Source: Prevotella sp. UBA3776 (GTDB lineage Bacteria > Bacteroidota > Bacteroidia > Bacteroidales > Bacteroidaceae). Taken from it: 17,754 bases of DNA. The DNA lies in NCBI GenBank assembly GCA_002369515.1, contig DFFM01000041.1:69995-87748 (forward strand), read 5' to 3'. Every line of letters begins with the position of its first letter. Position 1 is the stretch's first letter. The notes beneath the pieces were generated by a model. The model saw only the letters and a program-made list of their open reading frames with translations, was not told the origin of the DNA and made no database searches. Shown one piece after another: positions 7,832 through 14,600 of this stretch. The position numbers and the translations under genes are program-made.

Positions 7832-9274
7832 ATGAAAAAGTCATTAATATTGTTCGCAGTTGCACTGGGCATGATCACCTCTTGCGACCCTATCAAGGAA
7901 GAGAAAGACTTCACGCCCTGGACCGTGACTTCGAGTGAGATTGAAAGTGCTGTAAAGATTACGCAGGCCGATGCCAACGGTAATCCCGCAGCCGATGGTA
8001 ACTATTTCTCTTACACCACTAGTCCCGACCTGAACGTCACCATCTTCAACAAGCTGGCCGACGGTTCAGAGAACATTTTGGCCCGCGGTTTGAGCGGCTC
8101 GTTCTCCATCAAGCCCAAGCGCGGTTCCGACCCCAACCAGAAGTTCTGGATCCGCGTGGTGGGTTCCGACAACCAGCCCATTGATGTTGAAAAGACGGTA
8201 AACGTCTATGTGCAGCAGGAGCTCGATCCCGAAATCCGTCTGCTCGCCAGCGATGCCTACGGCAAGAAAATCTGGAAGTGGGATACTTCTATCACTGGTG
8301 CTTTCTGGGGCAACATGGGTTATCAACCCGGCGATGGTGCCTCGGTTGGCCTGACTGGCAACGGCCAGTGGTGGGGTATGACCAGCGACGAGGACTTTGC
8401 TGGCCAGCTGCAGCACTCTCACGACGGTGCCTACCACGGCGAGGGTCTGAATGCCTGGATGGAATTCACCGACGAGGGCATCTCTACCTGCTACAACGAG
8501 AAAGGCGAAGCCTATATGTCGGCTCCCTTCACCGTGACCGAATATGATCCCAATGCCGAGTGGCGCAAGGGTTGGCTCAACACCACCGCCATTCTCTGGC
8601 CGTATGAGATCAACTCGGGTGGTAACATTCCCGGCAAGTACGAGATTGTATATCTCACAGCCGACAAGCTCTGCTTGGTTTATCCCGACAAGGGCGACCA
8701 GGGCGCTTGGGGTGAGGCTACTTTCTGGCACTTCTGCAGCAGCAGCGACGTCGAAGGTATGGCCGTTGGCTATGGCAAGACAGCTTCCAAGAGCTGGACA
8801 TGGGATCCCTCTATCACTGGTGCCGTTTGGGGCAACATGGGCTACCAGCCCGGCGACGGTGCCTCTGTCGGTCTGACCGGTAATGGTCAGTGGTGGGGTT
8901 GCACCAGCGAGGCAGACTTCGCAGGTCAGCTGCAGCACAGCAACGACGGTGCTCTGCACGGCGACGAGAGCTTCGATGCTTACTTCACGCTCGATGCTGA
9001 GGGCAACATCACACGCTATGCTGGCGACGGCAGCGTCATCAACAAGGGCTCCTACTCGTTCGACAAGGTGGATGGTGATTCTTGGAAGGTGGCTACGCTG
9101 AACACCACCGCCGGTACCATCCTGTGGCCGTTCGAAATCAACTCTGGCGGTAACATGCCTACTTGGTTCGACGTGGTCTATCTGACCAACGACAAGATGA
9201 CCCTCGTTTATCCCGACAAGGGCGACCAGGGTGCTTGGGGCGAGGCTTCGTTCTGGCACTTCAAGGCTAAGTAA
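7832..9274 (+). CDS. Surface lipoprotein with tandemly duplicated domain, probable glycan-binding protein
   Basis: The 480-residue product has a lipoprotein signal ending MITSC (Cys18), which fits surface export in the position of SusE/SusF-type glycan-binding proteins. After an Ig/PKD-like beta-rich segment (about 30-130, ending VNVYVQQELDPEI) come two copies of a roughly 155-residue domain, at about 147-302 and 321-478. Both carry ITGA-WGNMGYQPGDGAS, GNGQWWG, DFAGQLQHS, ILWP-EINSGGN and LVYPDKGDQGAWGEA-FWHF. The conserved Trp, Tyr and Asp residues suit carbohydrate stacking and hydrogen bonding, but binding is inferred from gene position. I do not recognise the duplicated domain as a named family. 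The gene follows susD after 231 nt containing an inverted-repeat element, and a strong terminator follows its stop. Confidence 0.85.
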   Translation: MKKSLILFAVALGMITSCDPIKEEKDFTPWTVTSSEIESAVKITQADANGNPAADGNYFSYTTSPDLNVTIFNKLADGSENILARGLSGSFSIKPKRGSDPNQKFWIRVVGSDNQPIDVEKTVNVYVQQELDPEIRLLASDAYGKKIWKWDTSITGAFWGNMGYQPGDGASVGLTGNGQWWGMTSDEDFAGQLQHSHDGAYHGEGLNAWMEFTDEGISTCYNEKGEAYMSAPFTVTEYDPNAEWRKGWLNTTAILWPYEINSGGNIPGKYEIVYLTADKLCLVYPDKGDQGAWGEATFWHFCSSSDVEGMAVGYGKTASKSWTWDPSITGAVWGNMGYQPGDGASVGLTGNGQWWGCTSEADFAGQLQHSNDGALHGDESFDAYFTLDAEGNITRYAGDGSVINKGSYSFDKVDGDSWKVATLNTTAGTILWPFEINSGGNMPTWFDVVYLTNDKMTLVYPDKGDQGAWGEASFWHFKAK

Positions 9275-9302
9275 TCACATTCTTCTTAACGCTCTAAATA
9301 TT

Positions 9303-9340
9303 CCGCCCCGCATCGGCTTTCGTCCGGTGCGGGGCGGTTT
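9303..9340 (+). terminator. Strong intrinsic terminator closing the sus-like operon
   Basis: CCGCCCCGCATCGG (9303-9316) pairs over 14 bp with CCGGTGCGGGGCGG (9324-9337), with one G-T wobble and a 7-nt loop, followed by a short T run. It lies 29 nt beyond the stop of the lipoprotein gene. Confidence 0.85.
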
Positions 9341-9382
9341 GCGTTAATATGACAAAGTTACAGATAAAGTTATAGATAAAGT

Positions 9383-9564
9383 TACAGACCCCACCCCCCG
9401 TCCCCCTCCCCTTGAGGGGCGGGGAGGCCTCGCGCAGAGTCTTATTGCCAACAGGTTGATAGCCATGCCTTGAATGGATGGAAAAATTCTATGCATAATC
9501 TCAGAGCTGGACTGTGCGGATTCTCCCCGCCCCTCAAGGGGAGGGGATGGGGGTGGGGTCTGTA
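9383..9564. repeat. G/C-rich element with long terminal inverted repeats
   Basis: The left arm (9383-9426, starting TACAGACCCCACCCCC and running through CCCCTTGAGGGGCGGGGAG) is an imperfect reverse complement of the right arm (9523-9564, CTCCCCGCCCCTCAAGGGGA through GTGGGGTCTGTA). Each arm also holds the small palindrome CCCTYAAGGG or its variant. About 96 nt of non-coding sequence lies between the arms. A shorter relative with an almost identical right arm lies at 11210-11324. It resembles a MITE-like, non-coding repeat. Confidence 0.7.
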
Positions 9565-9600
9565 TCTTCTTCAATTCAAGTTTCTAAAGCTCCGCTTTCT

Positions 9601-9735
9601 GGAAGTTAGCGGGAGTTAGCTGTAGTTAACGAGCCACCGGCTCGTGGAGTTAGCAGACTAGACCTTTCTAATGGAGAACTAATGTCCGTTAACTTCACAG
9701 CATAAAAGGCTGCTAACTTCCGATAATTCCTGATA
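9601..9735. repeat. GTTAGC inverted-repeat element
   Basis: GGAAGTTAGC (9601-9610) is the exact reverse complement of GCTAACTTCC (9712-9721). Further GAGTTAGC and TAACTCC copies lie at both ends, and an inner perfect hairpin CGAGCC-ACC-GGCTCG spans 9630-9644. The GGAGTTA/TAACTCC theme is shared with the element at 7637-7756. Confidence 0.5.
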
Positions 9736-9878
9736 ACTCCAGACTTGCGAAAGATGAGTTCTTTAATATTATCCCTTGAAATCATGTTTTCCCTTTGGTA
9801 GTAAATTCTGTATTTTTCAAAGATGAACTTCTCTTCGTGCGGAACTGAACTTTTGCCGTCAGGTCCCATTCTTTCCAT
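9606..9878 (-). CDS. Doubtful 90-residue frame behind the RteC-like gene
   Basis: The frame starts 2 nt after the stop of the RteC-like gene, which could allow coupled translation. Residues 1-60 are charged and show no recognised domain. Residues from about 66 on (SSPLERSSLLTPRAGG) are read from the GTTAGC repeat element, which argues against a conserved protein. It may be a chance frame or a short gene whose end was replaced by a repeat insertion. Confidence 0.2.
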   Translation of the reverse strand: MERMGPDGKSSVPHEEKFIFEKYRIYYQRENMISRDNIKELIFRKSGVIRNYRKLAAFYAVKLTDISSPLERSSLLTPRAGGSLTTANSR

Positions 9879-9880
9879 CC

Positions 9881-10402
9881 CTATTCGTTGTTGAACTTCT
9901 GTGCTCTCTCCAGCATGTGGCGGAAGAGTGCCACAAAGTCCTTACTGCCCTGTTTGGCACTGTTCAGCAGCTGGCTGTAGTTGTTCAGTTTCACGCCGAA
10001 CACGTCGCCCAGGAAGTTGAACAGCTCCTTGCGGTTGGCCACCACCCGGCCGTCGGGCATGGAGAAGATGTGTAGTTCGCACAATACCCATATCACCTTG
10101 GCAAAATCGGTCAGTTTGTGTTGTGTGATGGTGTAGCGCAACTCCTGCGTGGCGGGTTCGCTGCACAGGTCGTTCACTTGTTTCAGCAGCGCTATGTCGT
10201 ATTTGTCGGCACAGATGCGGAACAGCATCAGCTGCACACGGTCGGAGAAATCCTTGTCTTCATGCTTCAGATAAACCGCAATGTCCTTCATGAGACTGTC
10301 TATGCTGACAGCCCCATCGGGCACAAGCGGTGGCGAAAACTCCTCGCCACGACCGCCATCAGGTGTAAGTCGCGGGTTCTCCTCCTTCATTCCTTTCTTC
10401 AT
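9881..10402 (-). CDS. RteC-like domain protein
   Basis: The protein resembles the C-terminal part of RteC-family proteins, known from Bacteroidales conjugative transposons where RteC regulates excision. The similarity rests on the pattern HKLTDFAKVIWVLCELHIF, then a spacer with VVANRKELFNFLGDVFGVKL, then NNYSQLLNSAK and a helical FVALFRHMLERAQKF end. I take the start at 10402 (MKKGMKEEN, 173 residues). An in-frame ATG at 10465 would add 21 hydrophobic, unconserved residues, and another at 10390 sits directly behind AAGAAAGGA. Residues after the start are Pro/Gly-rich and look like a linker. No integrase, mobilisation or tetracycline-resistance gene is in the window, so this is probably an orphan domain protein rather than part of an active conjugative element. 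It is divergent from the DUF5675 gene. Confidence 0.55.
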   Translation of the reverse strand: MKKGMKEENPRLTPDGGRGEEFSPPLVPDGAVSIDSLMKDIAVYLKHEDKDFSDRVQLMLFRICADKYDIALLKQVNDLCSEPATQELRYTITQHKLTDFAKVIWVLCELHIFSMPDGRVVANRKELFNFLGDVFGVKLNNYSQLLNSAKQGSKDFVALFRHMLERAQKFNNE

Positions 10403-10546
10403 TTGGCTTTTATACCAAATTAGCGACAAAATAAATGAATATTCGCGAAATTTGCAAAAAGACATTTCGACAATGTTGTTTTGAGGGCACTTTCTTGATT
10501 TAAATCATGTTTGTCTAACTGTCTTTGATAAACTTTGGTAAACCAC

Positions 10547-10573
10547 TTTGTCGGAAGACTTCATTTATCTTTG
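10547..10573 (+). promoter_or_regulatory. Probable promoter of the DUF5675 gene
   Basis: TATCTTTG followed by C (10566-10573) is a perfect TAnnTTTG -7 element. TTTG at 10547-10550 could serve as the -33 element, although the 15-nt gap is shorter than the usual 20. The last base of the -7 element is the first base of the long hairpin at 10573-10617. Confidence 0.55.
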
Positions 10574-10617
10574 CACCCGTAAGACGCACTGGCTTACAGC
10601 AGGCGTTTTGCGGGTGC
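10573..10617 (+). promoter_or_regulatory. 15-bp hairpin at the 5' end of the DUF5675 transcript
   Basis: GCACCCGTAAGACGC (10573-10587) pairs with GCGTTTTGCGGGTGC (10603-10617) over 15 bp with two G-T wobbles. The 15-nt loop can pair further through CTG (10589-10591) and CAG (10600-10602). It lies at the expected transcription start and no T tract follows, so a 5' stabilising structure, an operator or a recombination site are all possible. Confidence 0.55.
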
Positions 10618-10677
10618 ATCCATTACGCTGTATGTTGTTTATATCGTTGAATCTAAAAAAAGAAAGGAACAATAATC

Positions 10678-11085
10678 ATGAAACTGCAACTTGTCAGAAT
10701 CGCCAAGCAGACCGACTATACCATTGGCCACCTCTATGTAGAAGGACTCTATCTCTGCGACACCCTGGAACCCACTTGGCGTGACCTTCGCCGCGAGGGG
10801 AAGATATGGGGGCGTACTGCCATTCCCGAAGGCACCTACCGAGTGTTCATCACCAAGTCGCGTCGTTTTGGGCGCTGGCTGCCCCTGTTGTGGCAGGTGC
10901 CTGGCTTCGAGGGCATCCGCATCCACACTGGCAACTATCCCAAGGACACCCAGGGCTGCATCCTCGTAGGATGGAACCGCCACAAGGGAACGCTCAGCAA
11001 CTCGCGCACCGCCTTCAGCAATCTCATGCGCCTGCTGACAGCCGCCCTCGACCGCCACGAACTCATCGACATCGAAGTGAAATAG
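10678..11085 (+). CDS. DUF5675-family protein, possible peptidoglycan-active or phage-derived enzyme
   Basis: This 135-residue protein matches the DUF5675 pattern. It opens with MKLQLVRIAKQTDYTIGHLY, continues with LCDTLEPTWRD and AIPEGTYRVFITKSRRFGRW, and has the conserved core RIHTGNYPKDTQGCILVGWN, with His83, Asn86, Asp90 and Cys94. The His...Gly-Cys arrangement recalls the active site of L,D-transpeptidase-like folds, but catalysis is not established here. There is no signal peptide. AAAGGAA about 9 nt before the ATG supports this start. Such proteins occur often in Bacteroidales genomes and in phages and prophages; no other phage gene is seen nearby, so it looks like a domesticated or solitary copy. 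Confidence 0.8.
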   Translation: MKLQLVRIAKQTDYTIGHLYVEGLYLCDTLEPTWRDLRREGKIWGRTAIPEGTYRVFITKSRRFGRWLPLLWQVPGFEGIRIHTGNYPKDTQGCILVGWNRHKGTLSNSRTAFSNLMRLLTAALDRHELIDIEVK

Positions 11086-11103
11086 TCTTTGGCCATGGAA
11101 CCC

Positions 11104-11156
11104 ACGACCACAGATTGCACGGAACACACGGATTTATATTTCTCACACAGATTTCT
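11104..11156 (+). repeat. CAGATTGCAC dispersed repeat, copy 1
   Basis: ACGACCACAGATTGCAC followed by GGAACACACGGAT (11104-11133) matches the reverse complement of 17665-17694 at 28 of 30 positions. The next segment, TCTCACACAGATTTCTC (11140-11156), resembles the second half at 17617-17645. No coding potential is seen. Confidence 0.65.
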
Positions 11157-11209
11157 CTAATAAACACGTATGGATTTCCTTAAACGTGTCACAAATGGAG
11201 GTTAAGTTT

Positions 11210-11324
11210 CAGACCCCACCCCCCGTCTTTCTGAGTTTCAATGCTAGGCTGTGCGGAGTCTCAGAGCTAGGCTGTGCGGAGTCTCCCCGCCCCTCAAGGG
11301 GAGGGGATGGGGGTGGGGTCTGTA
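11210..11324. repeat. Shortened G/C-rich inverted-repeat element with 20-nt direct repeat
   Basis: The left arm is reduced to CAGACCCCACCCCCCGTC (11210-11227), while the right arm (11283-11324) is practically identical to that at 9523-9564. Between them GCTAGGCTGTGCGGAGTCTC occurs twice, at 11243-11262 and 11266-11285, a tandem duplication with a 23-nt period. The element at 9383 has one related copy (GCTGGACTGTGCGGATTCTC). Confidence 0.65.
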
Positions 11325-11384
11325 ACTTTTCACACCCAAATAACATAATCAATTAATGTCAGTTCTTCCTTCCGCATTTTCCAC

Positions 11385-11464
11385 TGTCTTCTTACCTATT
11401 TGTCTATTTATCTATCCGTCTGTATGTCTAATTGTCTAGCTGTCTATATGTCTGTCTGTCGCAA
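11385..11464 (+). repeat. Octamer tandem repeat, period 8, consensus TGTCTATT
   Basis: Read in steps of eight from 11385 the sequence gives TGTCTTCT, TACCTATT, TGTCTATT, TATCTATC, CGTCTGTA, TGTCTAAT, TGTCTAGC, TGTCTATA, TGTCTGTC and a partial TGTC. The first six positions are conserved and the last two vary. A period of 8 does not fit coding sequence. Confidence 0.75.
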
Positions 11465-11495
11465 AAAAAAATCGGCTTACGCCGATGATTTTTGT
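11463..11495. terminator. Hairpin flanked by A and T runs, possibly bidirectional terminator
   Basis: ATCGGC (11471-11476) pairs with GCCGAT (11481-11486) around TTAC. An A9 run precedes it and TGATTTTTG follows, so it could stop transcription from either side. It would insulate the BspA-like promoter from upstream transcription. Confidence 0.55.
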
Positions 11496-11539
11496 CAATT
11501 TTCAAGAAAATTGCCGCCGTTAAGAAAATTTAAACATAA

Positions 11540-11573
11540 TTGGGGGGGGTTAACACTCTTTTTTGTACCTTTG
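11540..11573 (+). promoter_or_regulatory. Promoter of the BspA-like gene with poly-G tract in the spacer
   Basis: TACCTTTG followed by C (11566-11573) is a perfect -7 element. TTG at 11540-11542 is the best -33 candidate, 23 nt away instead of about 20, and the first eight bases of this region beginning at 11542 are an uninterrupted run of eight G. Loss of three G would give the standard spacing. The leader to the ATG at 11696 is about 115 nt. Confidence 0.6.
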
Positions 11574-11695
11574 CGGCGGATTCGTTTTGCCGCGTCCTGG
11601 CATCCGTTTTCGCTACACATTATTTATTATAAACTTAACCACAAATTAAAACTGAAATAATTACTTTTATTAATTCTTTAAAATCATAGCAAACT

Positions 11696-14600
11696 ATGCG
11701 AAAATTATTACTATTGTTAGTATGCGCATTCGTCTCGATAGGGACGTGGGCTTATGGCGGTCAAGATGGCCAGTCATGGACTTATGACGGCAGTTCCTGG
11801 TCGTCAACTTCAGGTATGACAGGTTCGGGGCTTAGATTCCAGACTGTTTATGAAACTCCGAAGTTTCAACTCGTTGAGAGCGGTCAGTCTGGTTTGTTAG
11901 CTCAGTGGATGTCAGACAAATCAGATCAGCTTTCTTATTTTGCTGATACAAACAATACACACTTGAAGTTGTCAGGACAATTCACGGCTGCAGAATTAAA
12001 AACTTTTTTTTCCAAGTCTTTTTTCAGCCAGTATCAGTATGTTGACATGTCGGATGTAGAGATGGTTGGGGATTATGATTTGACAGCTTTCGGTCTTCAG
12101 ACCACTCAAACCGTCATCCTTCCTTCTGCACCACGGATGCCAAACGCAGCCGAATTGGGCTATTTCTACAACAATAACTTCCCTTGTGTGGCTTATTTCG
12201 CAGAAGCAGCTCACAATAACTTGAATGTCTATTGCCTTGATGATAAAGTTGCGGCTTTAGCTCCAGTAGTTAAGGCTCATACCAGTATTCGTTATTCTCA
12301 GTTTTACAATGAAGACGGAACACAGCCCACAGACGGCCGTCTTTATCCCTCTGTATTACATTCTGCCATAACAGGACTTAGCCAATTGCCTGTTGCCGAG
12401 GTCGATTTGACATGGGCAAATGTAAGTGACCTGAAAGACGCTGATGGAAAGTACCATTACAACCTGAACCCAGCAACCCACTATTTGGTTATACCACAGT
12501 CTGAGAGTCAGTATAGCGTAGGTGCTGATTTCACCAATGAGTCTGGCAGTGATTATACTTATGGTGACAATATTTGGGTTGTTTCTACTTTTAAAGGTAA
12601 AACCGCTCCTTATGCTACAGGTGCAGTTTTCGGAGGACAGCTTCTTATTACAAGAGACGATCCACAGCAAGGTGGTATCAATGAAAGTACAAATATCACT
12701 TACATCCGAAAGAATGGTGCCTTGGCCGGAGCCACGCCCTATCTGACTGACTATGCCATGAATGCAGAACGCATGATCGTGGTAAGTAAGCCCGGTGCAG
12801 GAAAAATCAGTGCTGCTGAGGGTTACGTTTCCGACCTCGCCTCAATGGCCAACAGTCACAGTGTCAGTGTCGATTTGACACAGTATATCGTTCCCTCTGG
12901 TGAGGATATTTCAACATACGGGAATGCATACGTTGAACATGTCGCACTTCCTGACAATACCTCGCTCGAGGTGATGGAGACCATTCTTGGCAATTGCTCT
13001 TGCCCAACCAGCATCGGCGTGTTCAATACAGCCGACAAGCATCTCTATACGCATAGTCAGGCTCCAAATCAGCTGACGAAAGTCGTACAGATGATAGAGA
13101 GTGCCCGTGTGAGTCTCAATAGTAGTACACCGGCGGGTAATGTGGAAAAAATCACAATGAAGGGCCTGCTCACGGGTGCTGACTTTGCCAGTACAAGTTC
13201 AAAGTATGGTATTTCAGCCGATGGAACTATCGACCCCAACAGTCCTGCTGGCGGTGATGCTCCTGCTCTCTGGGGTGCCAATGTCAAGTATGCCGATTTC
13301 AGCGATGCTGCCTTTGTGCCCGAAAGCCAGTTCGTTCCCGCTAAGTTGGGATACGCAGAAACCGTTGAGACCATTTTGCTGCCAGAGGCACAAGTCCAGA
13401 GTTGCGACGGCACTACTTATCAGCAAACTACGCTTCCTGACAACTGTCTTCAGCAATGCACCGAACTGAGCGGAGAGCTGGTGGTGCCTGATAACATCAC
13501 GACCATCGGCAACTTTGCCTTTGCTGCTTGTTCTTCTTTGGAGAGTGCAACGTTTGGCAGGAATGTCAGAAACATAGGGACAGACCTTTTCAGTGGAGAC
13601 GGTGAGCTGAAGGAGGTTTCTCTTAATACTGGTCTGACAAATATCAGCGACCGTTGCTTCAATGGTTGTGTTGAATTGAAAACTGTTGACATTCCCGAAG
13701 GTGTAACGGTTATCGGCGAGTCTGCCTTCCAGCAGTTGGAAGACCTTTCCGCCATCAAGCTGCCAACGACGCTTGTAACCATCGAAGCAAGCGCCTTTAA
13801 GCAGTGTTTTGCACTTTCTACTGTCATCATTCCTGAAAATGTGGAATCCATCGGCGACAATGCTTTCAGCCTGTGCTATAATCTGCGTGATGTCTATTTC
13901 ATGGGCACCACCACAATACCTTCTTGCTCGAAAAAGGCGTTTGACACAATGAGCTACTTCAATAACAATGCGGCTTCAAAGCGCGCTACAAGTGGAACTT
14001 ATGCACAGGATGAATATGGTGATTGGCATTATGATGAATATTATGATCAGGAGTCATACGGACGTACAGATGAAAGAGGAGCTAATGGCAAGGTTTATGC
14101 AGCCATCATGCACTATCCACATGTGTCGCAAGAGGCAGTCTATGGTGCTGCTACAGTAGATGCCGATGCCTATAATGCCGCTAAGGCTGCCGATCCCGTA
14201 ACTCTCTATGAAAAGGTGGGTGACAACTATGTGGCCGTTTCCGGTATGCCCGAGGATGGGAAGACCTATTACACTGTTTCCTATAATGCAGCAGATAGCT
14301 ATGAGTCAACCACAACGCCACAGACGGGTGTTTCACAGTATTATTCTGACCAGAAAGGTACGGTAACAACTCCAATTGTGGCTAATGGATATTATATCCA
14401 GTGTGGAACAAATGATGTTTATACTCAGGTTAATAAAGGCGGTGATGTCATTGGTGCACAGGATCAATATTACATAAAGAGTGGAGATACTTATACACCA
14501 AGTGATCTTAAATTTTATTATTGGGGTTCATATCGCTCTATGTATTATGCTACAGAAGAAACTCAGCCAGTAACTCATTATGGCACTTTAGCTGCTTGGA

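Larger units (their letters stand above)
9275..9880. other. Repeat-rich intergenic stretch
   Basis: Apart from the terminator at 9303, this stretch holds a three-fold AAAGTTAYAGAT-type tandem repeat (about 9354-9387), the large G/C-rich inverted repeat (9383-9564) and a second inverted-repeat element (9601-9735). A 90-codon minus-strand frame at 9606-9878 is the only gene candidate and is doubtful. Confidence 0.55.
11086..11539. other. Repeat-rich region upstream of the BspA-like gene
   Basis: No gene is convincing; a plus-strand frame from 11400 reads through an octamer repeat. The region holds the CAGATTGCAC repeat (11104-11156), a shortened G/C-rich element (11210-11324), the octamer tandem repeat (11385-11464) and a hairpin flanked by A and T runs (11463-11492). 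Confidence 0.6.

Noticed and set aside
8066..9259. 397-codon minus-strand frame opposite the duplicated-domain lipoprotein
   Set aside because: Its apparent internal repeats only mirror the duplication in the real gene, which has a lipobox and operon context.
2433..9274. Complete polysaccharide utilisation locus
   Set aside because: Only the uptake and binding genes are present; no glycoside hydrolase, lyase, sulfatase or regulator lies in the window, so a full locus and its substrate cannot be claimed.
10678..11085. Prophage or lysis cassette around the DUF5675 gene
   Set aside because: No holin, tail, capsid, integrase or other phage gene is nearby; the gene has its own promoter and stands alone.
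11385..11464. CRISPR-like array at the octamer repeat
   Set aside because: Units are 8 nt in direct register without spacers, and no cas gene is present.
11400..11660. 86-codon plus-strand frame before the BspA-like gene
   Set aside because: It is read from the octamer repeat, the hairpin and the promoter of the next gene; the first part (SIYLSVCMSNCLAVYMSVC) is only the translated repeat.
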